Assembly: GCF_008993995.1 (NCBI RefSeq)
Contig: NZ_BKNN01000010.1
Span: 1 to 61,759 of the forward strand
DNA: 61,759 nt
DNA from: Acinetobacter brisouii
Lineage (GTDB): Bacteria; Pseudomonadota; Gammaproteobacteria; Pseudomonadales; Moraxellaceae
Reading direction: 5' to 3'
Made by a program: the position numbers and the translations under genes
Part shown: in pieces, positions 1-10,368 of the stretch
Layout: each line of letters opens with the position of its first letter
How positions within the stretch are numbered: position 1 is the first letter of the stretch
Notes under the pieces: generated by a model
The model's database searches: none
Told to the model about the DNA's origin: nothing
The model's input: the letters and a program-made list of their open reading frames with translations, nothing else

Positions 1-401
1 TTTAATATTGTATTTACAAAAGATCCATAAATTGCATTACATTCTCTTTACATTGTATTTTTAAATACAGTATCTATACAAAATAATATAGTGTTTTTTA
101 TTATAAAACATAAATTTATCTTATTTTAAAAGAACATTCTTTATTCAACAAAACTGAATAAATATTTTGATGATGAATTTGAGAAACCGGCATAATCCCT
201 AGCGGGTATAGACCATATCGCAATACCTAAAAGCACAAATGAGCAGTTGTTCAAATTTTAACAATTAAGGTAATTATAAAATATTTATCACTTTATTATT
301 GGTGATTTTATAAATAAGCACTGGATATTTTGCCCACAAAATGGCCTTTTTATCATATAATTTAGCACGCTAGCTAACAGCCCGCTCAAGAGACTTTTGA
401 T
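1..401. other. intergenic region upstream of the fumarase gene
   Basis: No ORF or RNA gene is recognisable here. The stretch is strongly AT-rich. A TATAAT hexamer at 356-361 could be the -10 box of the fumarase promoter, but no well-spaced -35 is visible. Nothing else stands out. Confidence 0.4.
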
Positions 402-1928
402 ATGACAACCATTATCAAACAAGATGACTTGATCACTTCGGTCAAGGATGCCTTACAGTTTATTTCATACTATCATCCACAAGATTTTATTCAGGCAATG
501 AGCCGTGCGTATGATCGTGAAGAAAACCAAGCAGCCAAGGATGCAATCGCACAAATTCTTATTAACTCGCGTATGTGTGCAGAAGGTCATCGCCCAATCT
601 GCCAAGATACCGGGATTGTCAACGTATTTGTTGATGTGGGCTTAGACGTTAAATTTGATTTAACCTTGAGTCTTGATGATGCGATCAATGAAGGTGTACG
701 CCAAGGTTACTTAGAAAATACCAACGTACTTCGTGCATCTGTTTTAGCAGATCCTGCGTTTGGTCGTAAGAACACCAAAGACAATACGCCTGCCGTGATT
801 CATTATAAGCTCGTACCTGGCAACAAAGTTGATATTACCGTTGCAGCAAAAGGCGGCGGTTCAGAAAATAAATCTAAACTTGCAATGTTAAACCCGTCTG
901 ACTCGATTGTGGACTGGGTACTTAAAACTGTTCCAACAATGGGTGCAGGCTGGTGTCCACCAGGGATGCTGGGTATCGGGATCGGTGGTACTGCTGAAAA
1001 AGCCATGATGCTTGCGAAAGAAGCACTCATGGAAGAAATCAACATGGATGAACTGCTTCGTCGTGGTCCTCAAAGCAAAATGGAAGAGCTTCGTATCGAA
1101 ATCTTCGAAAAAGTAAATGCTTTGGGTATTGGTGCGCAAGGTCTTGGCGGTTTAACCACTGTTCTTGATATTAAAATCAAAGATTACCCTTGTCACGCTG
1201 CGGGCAAACCAGTGGGTATGATTCCAAACTGTGCAGCAACTCGCCATGCGCATTTCCAACTTGATGGTTCAGGTCCTGCACACATTCAAGCACCTAAACT
1301 TGAAGATTACCCTCAAGTGGCTTGGGATGCATCGAAGTCTAAGCGTGTAAACCTTGACACCATCACTCAAGAAGAAATGAACTCTTGGAAACCAGGTGAT
1401 ACGCTTCTTCTAAACGGTACAATCTACACAGGTCGTGACGCTGCCCATAAACGTATGGTTGATATGCTAAACAACGGTGAAGAGCTTCCTGTAGACCTTA
1501 AAGGTAAGTTCATTTACTACGTTGGACCTGTTGATCCAGTGGGTGATGAAGTAGTTGGCCCTGCTGGCCCTACAACTGCAACCCGTATGGACAAGTTCAC
1601 TCGCCAAGTCTTAGAAGCGACTGGCATGTTTGGTATGATTGGTAAAGCAGACCGTGGGCCTGCTGCAGTTGAAGCAATCAAAGACAACAAAGCTACTTAT
1701 TTGATGGCTGTTGGTGGCGCTGCATACCTCGTATCTAAAGCGGTTCGTCAAGCAGAAGTGGTTGCTTTTGCTGACTTAGGTATGGAAGCGATCTACAAAT
1801 TTGTCGTTGAAGATATGCCTGTTTCTGTTGCTGTCGATGTGAATGGTACGTCAATCCATGCGATTGCACCAAGAATCTGGCAAGAGAAAATCGGCAAGAT
1901 TCCAGTTGTAGATGCAACAGCGGGTTAA
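402..1928 (+). CDS. fumA: Class I (iron-sulfur) fumarate hydratase
   Basis: Catalyses the reversible hydration of fumarate to L-malate in the TCA cycle, in the cytoplasm. The 508-residue length and sequence fit the two-part class I fumarases: an N-terminal alpha region with the cysteine motif SRMCAEGHRPICQDTG (about residues 55-70) and GWCPPGMLGIGIGG near 183, then PNCAATRHAHF near 275. These cysteines would ligate the oxygen-sensitive [4Fe-4S] cluster. The C-terminal third is the beta domain. A strong hairpin terminator follows, so the gene looks monocistronic. The fumA/fumB distinction cannot be made from sequence alone. Confidence 0.93.
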   Translation: MTTIIKQDDLITSVKDALQFISYYHPQDFIQAMSRAYDREENQAAKDAIAQILINSRMCAEGHRPICQDTGIVNVFVDVGLDVKFDLTLSLDDAINEGVRQGYLENTNVLRASVLADPAFGRKNTKDNTPAVIHYKLVPGNKVDITVAAKGGGSENKSKLAMLNPSDSIVDWVLKTVPTMGAGWCPPGMLGIGIGGTAEKAMMLAKEALMEEINMDELLRRGPQSKMEELRIEIFEKVNALGIGAQGLGGLTTVLDIKIKDYPCHAAGKPVGMIPNCAATRHAHFQLDGSGPAHIQAPKLEDYPQVAWDASKSKRVNLDTITQEEMNSWKPGDTLLLNGTIYTGRDAAHKRMVDMLNNGEELPVDLKGKFIYYVGPVDPVGDEVVGPAGPTTATRMDKFTRQVLEATGMFGMIGKADRGPAAVEAIKDNKATYLMAVGGAAYLVSKAVRQAEVVAFADLGMEAIYKFVVEDMPVSVAVDVNGTSIHAIAPRIWQEKIGKIPVVDATAG

Positions 1929-1941
1929 CCGAAATACATCA

Positions 1942-1967
1942 AAAAACACGCCTCAGGGCGTGTTTTT
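1942..1967 (+). terminator. Rho-independent terminator after fumarase
   Basis: Stem AACACGCC / GGCGTGTT with a TCAG loop followed by a run of T, 14 bases after the fumarase stop codon. Confidence 0.9.
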
Positions 1968-2013
1968 TTATTTAAATTATTACGCTACAACGAATGCGAT
2001 AAGGTCGTTCCTC

Positions 2014-2430
2014 ATGCAACTCAAGAGTATTAGTCAAATCATCACTTTACTTGGAGGGTTGTTCTTATTTGAATTGAGCCATGCGCAACCCGCATCTCAA
2101 GGCTCTATTGATCAACTCTTTGATATTTTAGAAATTAAACAAGATACCCAAGCAATTATCCAACCTCGACAGCTACAAGTGCTTGGTTTAAACCAAGAAC
2201 AATTTTGGCAAGGTGTAGAACCTGAGCTCAAACAACTCTATCAAAAAAATCTATCCGAACAAGAAGTTCAAGCACTCAACCGTTTTTACCAAACCCCTGA
2301 AGGTCAATCACTTACAGTACAAATGCCCTTCTTGAGTCAAGAAACATATAATCATGTTATCAATCACATGATGCATAACACTTCTGTAAACAACAGCCTA
2401 TTTAAACTCATAGGCATTGATAATATATAG
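2014..2430 (+). CDS. DUF2059-like exported protein
   Basis: A 138-residue protein of unknown role. I take the ATG at 2014 because it opens a typical signal peptide (MQLKSISQ, a hydrophobic run, then SHAQ). The mature part resembles the DUF2059 family: helical, ending with the signature-like stretch SEQEVQALNRFYQTPEGQS. The next gene is a paralogue with the same motif (SEQEVQAYIRFLKTPEGQA), so the two probably arose by tandem duplication. Expected location is periplasm or outer membrane. Function is unknown. Confidence 0.7.
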   Translation: MQLKSISQIITLLGGLFLFELSHAQPASQGSIDQLFDILEIKQDTQAIIQPRQLQVLGLNQEQFWQGVEPELKQLYQKNLSEQEVQALNRFYQTPEGQSLTVQMPFLSQETYNHVINHMMHNTSVNNSLFKLIGIDNI

Positions 2431-2510
2431 TGATAAACATACAATTTGTAAGGTTTAGACACAAAATCCACTCATAGCAACATCGAGTAAAATAGTAATA
2501 GGAATCTAAT

Positions 2511-3089
2511 ATGCTTTTAAAAACAACGATTAAATCTGCTTTAACAATTGGACTAATGAGCTGTGCTGTCACAGCATTTGCTAGCCCTGCTCAACCGAAA
2601 TCTGTTGATGAATTATTAAAATTAGCAAATATTGATCAGACTATTCAAAACTCAATTAACAATATGCAACCTTATTACTATCAGCAAGGTGTGACGATTG
2701 TTAAAGACTACACTCAGCATACAACGCTTAATCAACAAGAATTAAATGCAGCAAGCCAACTTAGTCAACTCATGCTAGGAACTACACGAAATATTTTAAC
2801 TCAAAGTAATTTCCATGATGTAATGCAAAAAATTTATGCTCAACAGTTTAGCGAGCAAGAAGTACAAGCTTATATTCGTTTTTTGAAAACACCTGAAGGA
2901 CAAGCAATTAACCGCAAGACCCCTGCATTAGTCGCTGAAACATCCAAGCAAATGGCACAAATCAGTACTTCAGTCATGCAACAACCCCAAATGAAACAAC
3001 AGCTACAAGTACAAGTCGCAAACATTCTAAAACCGATCACGCCAGCTCCTCAGCCTACACCTGCACCAACAAAACCTAAAAAGAAATAA
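2511..3089 (+). CDS. DUF2059-family exported protein
   Basis: A 192-residue protein with a clear signal peptide (MLLKTTIKSALTIGLMS... ending CAVTAFA-SPAQ), then a helical DUF2059 domain containing SEQEVQAYIRFLKTPEGQA. The C-terminus is a low-complexity Pro/Lys tail (PAPQPTPAPTKPKKK) suited to interaction with the cell wall or nucleic acid, which is inference. It is paralogous to the gene 80 bp upstream and ends at a strong terminator. No enzymatic residues are evident; function unknown. Confidence 0.75.
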   Translation: MLLKTTIKSALTIGLMSCAVTAFASPAQPKSVDELLKLANIDQTIQNSINNMQPYYYQQGVTIVKDYTQHTTLNQQELNAASQLSQLMLGTTRNILTQSNFHDVMQKIYAQQFSEQEVQAYIRFLKTPEGQAINRKTPALVAETSKQMAQISTSVMQQPQMKQQLQVQVANILKPITPAPQPTPAPTKPKKK

Positions 3090-3098
3090 ATAAACATA

Positions 3099-3124
3099 AA
3101 AAAACGCGCACATGGCGCGTTTTT
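3099..3124. terminator. Bidirectional terminator between DUF2059 gene and clpX
   Basis: Stem AAACGCGC / GCGCGTTT with T-runs on both strands. It separates the convergent DUF2059 gene and clpX, and can serve both. Confidence 0.88.
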
Positions 3125-3137
3125 TTATAGCTGAGTT

Positions 3138-4445
3138 TTAAGCAGATTTTGAATCAATGATTTTCAAATCTGTTTTCTCTACAGCCACTTGCTGACTTTT
3201 ATGAATTCGCTCAGCTTTTACTTCAGGCTCAGCTTGATCATTAATCACAGCATCATTAATGATGACTGTACCGACATCTGTACGACTTGGTAAATCATAC
3301 ATGGTATCGAGCAAAACATTTTCCAGAATTGAACGCAAACCACGTGCACCTGTATTACGCTCTAGCGCTTTTTTAGCAACAGCGTGTAATGCAGACTCTT
3401 CAAAAACTAAATCTACATTTTCCATATCAAACAAATGTTGATACTGACGTGTTAATGCATTTTTAGGTTCAGTCAAGATCTGAATTAAAGCGTGTTCATC
3501 AAGTTCATCGAGCGTTGCAATTACAGGTAAACGACCGATAAATTCAGGAATCAGACCAAATTTTACTAGGTCTGTCGCTTCAACCTGACGGAATAACTCA
3601 GAGACTTTTTTATTGTCATCTTTATTCTTCACTTCAGCATTGAAACCAATACCACCTTTTTCCTGACGCTGCTGAACGATTTTTTCGAGTCCAGAGAATG
3701 CACCACCACAAATAAACAGAATATTTGAGGTATCAATCTGAATGAATTCTTGCTGCGGATGCTTACGCCCACCTTGTGGTGGAATCGATGCCACAGTACC
3801 TTCAATCATTTTCAGCAAAGCTTGCTGTACACCTTCACCAGACACATCACGAGTAATGGAAGGGTTTTCAGATTTACGGGTAATTTTGTCGATTTCATCG
3901 ATATAGATAATGCCTTTTTGTGCTTTCTCTACATCATACTCTGCTTTCTGCAAAAGCTTCTGTATGATGTTTTCAACATCTTCACCCACATAACCTGCTT
4001 CGGTCAGTGTTGTTGCATCTGCCATGGCAAATGGTACGTCAAGCAAGCGTGCCAAAGTTTGAGCCAGTAAGGTTTTACCTGAACCTGTAGGACCAATCAG
4101 CAAGATATTGCTTTTCGCAATCTCAATATCGTCATGCTTGTGCCCTGTTTGTGACACTTTTAAGCGTTTATAGTGGTTATAAACTGCCACTGATAAGGTT
4201 TTCTTCGCCATATCCTGACCAATGACATACTGGTCAAGCGCTGCGCGAATTTCATGTGGCTTTGGCAAAGGACGGCTTGCCCAGTCACCTGAGTCGACTT
4301 GTTGACTGGTTTGTACCAAGTCAAGACATACGTCCACACACTCGTTACAAATGTATGCGTCCTCGCCTGCAATCAGTTTCCCGACTTCAGACTGCGTTTT
4401 ACCGCAAAATGAACAATGTTTTTGTCCTTGAGGATGGTTGGACAT
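3138..4445 (-). CDS. clpX: ATP-dependent protease ATP-binding subunit ClpX
   Basis: AAA+ unfoldase that recognises tagged substrates, including those carrying the tmRNA tag, and feeds them into ClpP. The 435-residue protein starts with the C4 zinc-binding domain ([14 protein letters not shown]...ICNECVDVC, residues 11-40). It then shows Walker A GPTGSGKT near 117, Walker [10 protein letters not shown] near 179, and the pore and sensor regions typical of ClpX, including the GFNAEVK region and ARGLRSILE. It lies just downstream of clpP on the same strand with a 27-bp gap, preceded by tig: the usual tig-clpP-clpX order. Confidence 0.97.
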   Translation of the reverse strand: MSNHPQGQKHCSFCGKTQSEVGKLIAGEDAYICNECVDVCLDLVQTSQQVDSGDWASRPLPKPHEIRAALDQYVIGQDMAKKTLSVAVYNHYKRLKVSQTGHKHDDIEIAKSNILLIGPTGSGKTLLAQTLARLLDVPFAMADATTLTEAGYVGEDVENIIQKLLQKAEYDVEKAQKGIIYIDEIDKITRKSENPSITRDVSGEGVQQALLKMIEGTVASIPPQGGRKHPQQEFIQIDTSNILFICGGAFSGLEKIVQQRQEKGGIGFNAEVKNKDDNKKVSELFRQVEATDLVKFGLIPEFIGRLPVIATLDELDEHALIQILTEPKNALTRQYQHLFDMENVDLVFEESALHAVAKKALERNTGARGLRSILENVLLDTMYDLPSRTDVGTVIINDAVINDQAEPEVKAERIHKSQQVAVEKTDLKIIDSKSA

Positions 4446-4472
4446 ATTTTCTCCAATAAATAATCTTTTACA

Positions 4473-5078
4473 TTATGGGCGTTTAGTTAATACAGCATCA
4501 ACTAAGCCATACTCTTTCGCAGCCTGCGCAGTCATGAAGTTATCACGATCTGTATCTCGTGCAACAGTTTCATAATCTTGACCGCTATGTTCTGCCATTA
4601 AGCGATTTAAACGCTCTTTAATGAACAGAATTTCACGTGCGTGAATTTCAATGTCCGATGCCTGACCACGGAAACCACCGAGTGGTTGGTGAATCATGAC
4701 ACGCGCATTTTCCAAACAATAGCGTTTGCCTTTTGCGCCTGCATTGAGCAAGAATGCACCCATAGATGCTGCCTGCCCCATACAGATCGTCGATACATCT
4801 GGTTTAATAAACTGCATGGTATCGTAAATCGCCATACCAGCCGTTACTGAACCACCTGGTGAATTAATATAAAGGTGTATATCTTTATCTGGGTTTTCTG
4901 CTTCTAAAAACAACATCTGAGCAACAATTAAATTTGCCATGTTGTCTTCAACTTCACCCGTCAGAAAAATGACACGCTCACGCAATAAGCGTGAAAAGAT
5001 ATCAAATGAACGTTCACCGCGTGAGGATTGTTCAACAACAACTGGAACTAAAGCATTTTCTATGTTTGGAACATACAT
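4473..5078 (-). CDS. clpP: ATP-dependent Clp protease proteolytic subunit
   Basis: Serine peptidase that forms the tetradecameric chamber of ClpXP/ClpAP. The 201-residue sequence contains [11 protein letters not shown] with the nucleophilic serine (about residue 103) and MIHQPLGG with the catalytic histidine (about 128). The acidic member of the triad is expected in the conserved region just after. The N-terminal [32 protein letters not shown] is the usual propeptide and axial loop region. It is co-oriented with tig upstream and clpX downstream. Confidence 0.97.
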   Translation of the reverse strand: MYVPNIENALVPVVVEQSSRGERSFDIFSRLLRERVIFLTGEVEDNMANLIVAQMLFLEAENPDKDIHLYINSPGGSVTAGMAIYDTMQFIKPDVSTICMGQAASMGAFLLNAGAKGKRYCLENARVMIHQPLGGFRGQASDIEIHAREILFIKERLNRLMAEHSGQDYETVARDTDRDNFMTAQAAKEYGLVDAVLTKRP

Positions 5079-5230
5079 ACGTTTATTTATTCCTAAATTT
5101 TTATGACTTAAACCATAACAACAATATGAGGGATAAAAGTCAAAATTGCAAAACTATTCCTTATCTAAATAACAGATAAATAATCGGATTACACGTATTA
5201 TCCACTGTATTAACAATTTTTCTACAGCAT

Positions 5231-5261
5231 AAAAAAAGGCGCAACAAGCGCGCCTTTTTTT
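5231..5261 (-). terminator. Terminator after trigger factor gene
   Basis: Hairpin AAGGCGC...GCGCCTT with poly-T on the minus strand just after the tig stop. It suggests that tig and clpP are transcribed separately. The rest of 5079-5272 is AT-rich and presumably carries the clpP promoter, which I cannot pin down. Confidence 0.8.
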
Positions 5262-5272
5262 ATGTCAAAGGA

Positions 5273-6607
5273 TTAACCTTGTTGACGAGCTTGTTGCTCT
5301 TTCAGTAACTCTTCATAGCTTACCGCTTTGTCAGTTACTTTAGCAGAAGCCAAGATGAAATCTACAACTTGGTCTTCCAACACAACCGCTTCGATTTGCT
5401 GACGTTGTTTTGCATCGTTTTTGAAGTATTCAATCACTTCTGTTGGATCTTCATAAGAAGAAGCCATGTCTTCGATGTAAGCATCAACGCGAGCTTGATC
5501 AACTTCAAGTTTAGCATCAGCCAATACTTTGCTGACTAACACGCCAAGTTTAACTGACTTTTCAGCTTGCTCTTTGAACAATTCATCTGGAAGCAAGTTT
5601 GAATCAAATGCTTTCGCACCTTCAGCACCAAACTGTTGAGTGAATTGTTGGATCATTTGTTGACGTTGACGGTCAATTTCTTGAGCAACCATTGCATTTG
5701 GAACTTCGATTTCGTTTGCAGCAACCAATGCATCAAATGTAGCTGCTTTAACTTGGTTACGAAGACCATTTTTCACTTCACGTTCCATATTTTTGCGAAC
5801 GTCTGCTTTTAGTTTTTCAACACCTTCTTCTTCAGTCAAACCAAAGATTTTCAAGAATTCAGCGTCAATTTCTGGAAGCTTTGGCTTTTCAACTTGTTTA
5901 ACAGTGATTTTGAACTGAGCTTGTTTACCTGCAAGGTTTTCCGCTTGGTAATCTTCAGGGAAAGTAACGTCGATGACTTTCTCTTCACCCGCTTTCATAC
6001 CAACAATGCCGTCTTCAAAGCCAGGGATCATACGACCAGAACCTAAAACAAGTTTAAAGTCTTGTGCAGAACCACCTTCGAAAGTTTCACCATCAATTGA
6101 ACCTTCAAAATCGAAAGTCACTTGCATGTCTTTTTTCGCCATACCCTTGGTTACAGCCCAAGTTTGACGTTGTTTTTGCAAGTTTTCGATCATGAGATCA
6201 ACGTCTTTATCGTTGATTTCAGTTGTTTTACGTTCAACTTCTAGTGTATCAAACGCATTGACTTCAACTTCTGGGTAAACTTCAACAGTCGCTTCAAAAA
6301 CTAAAGCATCGTCTTTGTTTTCAACTTTTTCAATGTTAGGCATACCTACAGCATTGATTTTTTCTTGTTGAATTGCTTCAAATACTGTATCGCGAATGAT
6401 GTCATTTACAACTTCTTGATAAATGCCTGCGCCATATTCACGGCGTACAACATTTACAGGTACTTTACCTGGACGGAAGCCGTTGATTTTCGCAGTTTTG
6501 GCAGTGCGTTTTAAGCGAGCTTCGAATTGCTCGTTAACACGGCTCGTCGGTACAGATACATTTAAACGACGGGCAACGCCCGAAACCGCTTCAGTCGTTA
6601 CTTGCAT
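5273..6607 (-). CDS. tig: Trigger factor, ribosome-associated chaperone
   Basis: Peptidyl-prolyl isomerase and holdase that binds L23 at the ribosome exit tunnel. The 444-residue length matches the family. The N-terminal ribosome-binding domain carries the signature GFRPGKVP (about residues 44-51). The FKBP-type PPIase domain follows (about 160-245, with the [17 protein letters not shown] and [18 protein letters not shown] stretches), then the helical C-terminal arms. The order tig-clpP-clpX is standard in gammaproteobacteria. Confidence 0.97.
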   Translation of the reverse strand: MQVTTEAVSGVARRLNVSVPTSRVNEQFEARLKRTAKTAKINGFRPGKVPVNVVRREYGAGIYQEVVNDIIRDTVFEAIQQEKINAVGMPNIEKVENKDDALVFEATVEVYPEVEVNAFDTLEVERKTTEINDKDVDLMIENLQKQRQTWAVTKGMAKKDMQVTFDFEGSIDGETFEGGSAQDFKLVLGSGRMIPGFEDGIVGMKAGEEKVIDVTFPEDYQAENLAGKQAQFKITVKQVEKPKLPEIDAEFLKIFGLTEEEGVEKLKADVRKNMEREVKNGLRNQVKAATFDALVAANEIEVPNAMVAQEIDRQRQQMIQQFTQQFGAEGAKAFDSNLLPDELFKEQAEKSVKLGVLVSKVLADAKLEVDQARVDAYIEDMASSYEDPTEVIEYFKNDAKQRQQIEAVVLEDQVVDFILASAKVTDKAVSYEELLKEQQARQQG

Positions 6608-6983
6608 GGCTTCCTCAATATTTAGTTAGTAGTAACAATTTTTCAAAGTCAAACATTATATGCCATCACGGCAGGATATACAAAACTTTGCGGAAATATT
6701 CTACTGAACAGATCAGATCATGCCAATTTTTAAATTTAATTAGGATTTTTTTATTCAGCTTATCGGATGCCAATCATTGTATTTTTTGTAGTGGATGAAG
6801 AGATATACCTATGAGTCTCACTCATAAATCTATAAAAACACTTAAAATCATAAAATCAATTAAAATAATAGATTATTAATAAAATCAACAATTTAACTTA
6901 TGATGTAATTTTATGTATCTGTTTTTTCATATTCTACACTATTTTTTGATAGCAAAATCCAATTAAACAAGACTATTCTTACA

Positions 6984-7002
6984 AACAATAATCATTATTA
7001 TT
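6984..7002 (+). promoter_or_regulatory. Fur box upstream of siderophore receptor
   Basis: The 19-mer AACAATAATCATTATTATT matches the Fur consensus at 16 of 19 positions and ends 35 bp before the receptor start codon. Iron-dependent repression of the piuA-piuC pair is the natural reading. The rest of the 430-bp gap 6608-7037 is AT-rich with no gene that I can support. Confidence 0.75.
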
Positions 7003-7037
7003 TTGCATATTCTTTACAAATAGCTAGATTTATCAAT

Positions 7038-9326
7038 ATGTCATTCATTCGCACCCGCAAAAAATTGGTCTCCTCTGCGATTGTGTCATCACTTTCGCTT
7101 GTTGCAACAACTGCTGCTATCGCAGCTGATGATGCGACTGAATTACCAACCATTTATAGCCATGCTTCTGCAAGCAATAGTTTAAAAGTTGATAAATCAG
7201 CCAACAAAAAATATGTTGCGCCTTTACTGGATACGCCCAAATCAGTAAGTGTTATTTCTCAACAATTGATTAAAGATACTCAAGTTACAACTTTAAGTGA
7301 TGCTCTTCGTACAGTACCTGGTATTACGTTAGGAGCTGGTGAAGGCGGCAATCCAAATGGTGATCGTCCATTTATTCGCGGCTATAACTCAGAAAGCTCT
7401 ATTTATGTCGATGGCGTGCGTAATGCTACATCTCAAAACCGTGAAATGTTTGACATTGAACAGGTTGAAGTGACTAAAGGTTCTTCTTCATCTCTAGGTG
7501 GTGCAGGTTCTGTTGGTGGGAACATCAACATGATTACCAAATTGCCACACGCAGGTGATTCAATTGAAGGATCTATTGCTGGTGGTACTGATGATTATCA
7601 ACGTATTGTTCTAGATGGTAACAAAGACTTTGGTAATGGTATTGCAGGTCGTGTTGTTGTATTAGGACATCACAATGATAAACCAGGTCAAACTGATGGT
7701 GCAGAATATAAACGTGCAGGTATTGCACCAAGTATTACTTTTGGTCTAGATACCGATACACGTGCAACATTAAGTTATTACTACTTAAAATCAGATGATA
7801 CACCAGATTCTGGTGTTCCTTACTGGGATGGCAAAACCAACACAGCTACAGGGAAACCTTTAACTGCGAAACAAGGAATTTACTACGGTTGGAAAGATCG
7901 TGATTTCCAAAAACAAGAAAACCAAATTGGTACAATCAAGTTAGAACATGACTTTAATGAAAATCTAACGATTGCCAATACGGCGATGTACAGCAAGTCT
8001 AAAAATGACTATGTTTGGACTCAACCAGATGACAGCCAAGGTAACATCGTTAATGGTAAGGTTTGGCGCCGTGCCGATACACGTATTACAGATACTGATG
8101 CATTTAACGATCAGTTAAGTCTCCGTGGTAAATTCAATACGGGCGCGATTAAACACAGTTTCAATGCTGGTTTAGAATACGGTTATCAATCATCTGATAA
8201 AGGTTCTTATGCTTTAACAGATCTCTCTAGAGTCGTTAACATTAATGGAAAAAACACGACTGTAAGTGTTAATAGTGGTAATAAATCCACTGGTTCATGC
8301 TCATCTTATTATGGTTTAGGAGCTGCATCTAACTATTGGTGTACAGATGCTTACAATCCGAACTCAAGTGATCCGTGGTTAGGTAAAATCACTGCAAATC
8401 CTAAATTATCAAATACCAAAACTGAAACGTATGGTGTTTATTTCTTAGATAGCATTGAATTTACACCAAAATGGCTTTTGGACTTAGGTCTTCGCTGGGA
8501 CAAATTTGACACTGAGGAAGTTACTTACGCAACTTCAACAGCGGCCGAATCACGTGCAAAAAGCGATACTGATTTCTTCTCATACCAAGCTGGTTTAACT
8601 TACAAACCTACAGCAAATAGTAGTGTATATGCAAGCTTCGCAACTTCTGCAAACCCACCGGGTGCTGACCAAGGTGACGGCTCTGAATCAGTTGCTGCAA
8701 ACCAAAGCGATCTTGATCCAGAAAAAGCACGTACATATGAAATCGGTACAAAATGGAATTTATTTAACGATCGTTTAAACTTAACAGCAGCGATCTTCCG
8801 TACCGAAAAACAAAACACACGCATCCAATTGAGTAATGGTACATACTCAAATATCGGTGAAAGCAAAGTTGATGGTTTAGAACTTTCTGCAAGCGGTAAC
8901 ATCACTGAAAAATGGGCTGTATCAGCAGGCTATACATATTTAGACAGCGAATTGACTAAAAATGGTTATAGCTGCCGAGGTACAACATGTACAGACCAAT
9001 CAGGTTACAATGGCAACCAAATGCCAAACGTCCCTAAAAACAGCGCAACTTTATGGTCAACTTATAAAGTATTACCGAAGTTAACGATTGGTGCTGGTGC
9101 AGTCGCTATGGATAAAGTATTTGGAGATGCTGCAAATACTAAATACGTTCCTGGTTATGTTCGTTACGATGCTATGGCTCGTTATGACGTAAATAAAAAT
9201 GTTAATTTACAGCTTAACCTAAACAACTTATCTGATAAGCGTTATTTCACTAAAGCTTATGCTTCTCATTATGCAACAGAAGCTGATGGTCGCAATGCTG
9301 TATTAGCGCTTAACTTCAAGTTCTAA
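7038..9326 (+). CDS. piuA: TonB-dependent siderophore receptor, PiuA-like
   Basis: Outer-membrane ferric-siderophore transporter of 762 residues. A signal peptide ends around TTAAIA-ADD. An N-terminal plug domain follows, including TPKSVSVISQQLIKD and RPFIRGYNSESSIYVDGVRN. A 22-strand-type barrel ends in the aromatic terminus ALNFKF. A Fur box lies upstream and a PiuC-type dioxygenase gene follows 98 bp downstream. That pairing is what suggests PiuA, a receptor family linked to catechol siderophores and siderophore-conjugated drugs. Import would need the TonB-ExbB-ExbD system encoded at 23408-25249. The exact substrate is inferred, not seen. Confidence 0.85.
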   Translation: MSFIRTRKKLVSSAIVSSLSLVATTAAIAADDATELPTIYSHASASNSLKVDKSANKKYVAPLLDTPKSVSVISQQLIKDTQVTTLSDALRTVPGITLGAGEGGNPNGDRPFIRGYNSESSIYVDGVRNATSQNREMFDIEQVEVTKGSSSSLGGAGSVGGNINMITKLPHAGDSIEGSIAGGTDDYQRIVLDGNKDFGNGIAGRVVVLGHHNDKPGQTDGAEYKRAGIAPSITFGLDTDTRATLSYYYLKSDDTPDSGVPYWDGKTNTATGKPLTAKQGIYYGWKDRDFQKQENQIGTIKLEHDFNENLTIANTAMYSKSKNDYVWTQPDDSQGNIVNGKVWRRADTRITDTDAFNDQLSLRGKFNTGAIKHSFNAGLEYGYQSSDKGSYALTDLSRVVNINGKNTTVSVNSGNKSTGSCSSYYGLGAASNYWCTDAYNPNSSDPWLGKITANPKLSNTKTETYGVYFLDSIEFTPKWLLDLGLRWDKFDTEEVTYATSTAAESRAKSDTDFFSYQAGLTYKPTANSSVYASFATSANPPGADQGDGSESVAANQSDLDPEKARTYEIGTKWNLFNDRLNLTAAIFRTEKQNTRIQLSNGTYSNIGESKVDGLELSASGNITEKWAVSAGYTYLDSELTKNGYSCRGTTCTDQSGYNGNQMPNVPKNSATLWSTYKVLPKLTIGAGAVAMDKVFGDAANTKYVPGYVRYDAMARYDVNKNVNLQLNLNNLSDKRYFTKAYASHYATEADGRNAVLALNFKF

Positions 9327-9363
9327 TCAATAAATTCCATATAACTACTATGGAATTCTATAT

Positions 9364-9392
9364 AAAATAGCTCCTATGATAGGGGCTATTTT
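9364..9392 (+). terminator. Hairpin terminator/attenuator between piuA and piuC
   Basis: Stem AAAATAGC / GCTATTTT, extended by CCT/AGG pairs, with a short loop and T-rich tail. It lies between receptor and dioxygenase genes and could reduce but not abolish read-through. Confidence 0.65.
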
Positions 9393-9424
9393 ATATTCTA
9401 TTTTTTAAGTTAAGAGGGTTCGCT

Positions 9425-10108
9425 ATGATCCACCATATTTCCAATGTATTGAGTAAAGAACAGGTCCAATATTTTCGTAATGAAATGGACAAAATTGAAT
9501 GGGTCAATGGCAAAGTAACCGCTGGTACACTCTCTGCAACTGTAAAACGCAATCAGCAATTACCTGAAGATCATCCGCTTACTCACCATCTGAGTAATAT
9601 TATTCTTGAGGCACTAGGCACTCACCCATTATTTTTATCTGCTGCAATACCACTTGATATTATTCCTCCCCTGTTTAATCGTTATGAAAATCAGGAGTCT
9701 TTTGGTTTTCATGTAGACAACTCTATCCGTCGTATACGTGGTACAAACGAACGACTTAGAACCGATTTGTCATGTACTTTATTTTTAAGCGAACCTGAAG
9801 AATATGAAGGTGGTGATCTGGTCGTAGAAGACACTTATGGTTATCACGAAGTCAAACTTCCAGCAGGAGATATGATTTTATATCCATCTACCAGTTTGCA
9901 TGAAGTGACGGCGATTACTTCTGGCTGTCGTATTGCTTCTTTTTTCTGGGTGCAAAGTATGGTGCGTGATGAGGCCGAACGACATATGCTTTTTAACCTA
10001 GATCAAACAGTACAAAACCTAAGAATGCAGCTAGGTGACAATCATAGCGAAGTCATTAAACTGACCAACCTTTACCATAACCTGATGCGTAAGTGGGCTG
10101 AACTATAA
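9425..10108 (+). CDS. piuC: Fe(II)/2-oxoglutarate-dependent hydroxylase, PiuC/YbiX family (PKHD type)
   Basis: A 227-residue dioxygenase with the double-stranded beta-helix iron triad: H and D in FGFHVDNSIR (about residues 98-100) and the distal H in STSLHEVTAI (about 159), followed by the 2-oxoglutarate-binding arginine in GCRIAS (about 169). The family commonly sits beside TonB-dependent siderophore receptors and is iron-regulated. Its substrate is not established here. It shares a probable transcript with piuA and ends at a long-stem terminator. Confidence 0.88.
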   Translation: MIHHISNVLSKEQVQYFRNEMDKIEWVNGKVTAGTLSATVKRNQQLPEDHPLTHHLSNIILEALGTHPLFLSAAIPLDIIPPLFNRYENQESFGFHVDNSIRRIRGTNERLRTDLSCTLFLSEPEEYEGGDLVVEDTYGYHEVKLPAGDMILYPSTSLHEVTAITSGCRIASFFWVQSMVRDEAERHMLFNLDQTVQNLRMQLGDNHSEVIKLTNLYHNLMRKWAEL

Positions 10109-10117
10109 AACCACTTT

Positions 10118-10166
10118 ACTAATTTCCCGAAAATATCTTCGGATCACTTTGGGAAATTAGTTTTTA
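10118..10166 (+). terminator. Terminator after piuC
   Basis: Eleven-base-pair stem ACTAATTTCCC / GGGAAATTAGT followed by TTTTATTT. The 22-nt loop contains a smaller GAAAATATCTTC hairpin. Confidence 0.85.
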
Positions 10167-10291
10167 TTTGCATTTTAAGACCAATAAATAGAAAAAATTT
10201 CCAAACCTTGTGCAAAAAATGCAAAAAACGAAAAATATTTTTTATTGTGCAGCATTATAATAATCTTATTGAGTAATGTACCCGAGGTATT

Positions 10292-10354
10292 ATGCCAATG
10301 TTATTTGCGATAGCATCTGCCCTGTGGTTTGAACTGCGCTTTGCGCGCACATAA
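10292..10354 (+). CDS. Putative leader peptide ORF upstream of leuA
   Basis: A 20-codon ORF (MPMLFAIASA then LWFELRFART) preceded by CGAGGTATT, a fair ribosome-binding site. It sits 125 bp before leuA, downstream of a TATAAT-like box near 10255. It encodes three leucines, two of them CTG, a codon that seems uncommon in this AT-rich genome. It lacks the run of leucines of enteric LeuL, so the attenuation role is inference from position, spacing and the overlapping hairpins downstream. Confidence 0.5.
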   Translation: MPMLFAIASALWFELRFART

Positions 10355-10368
10355 ATTTTATTTGCTCA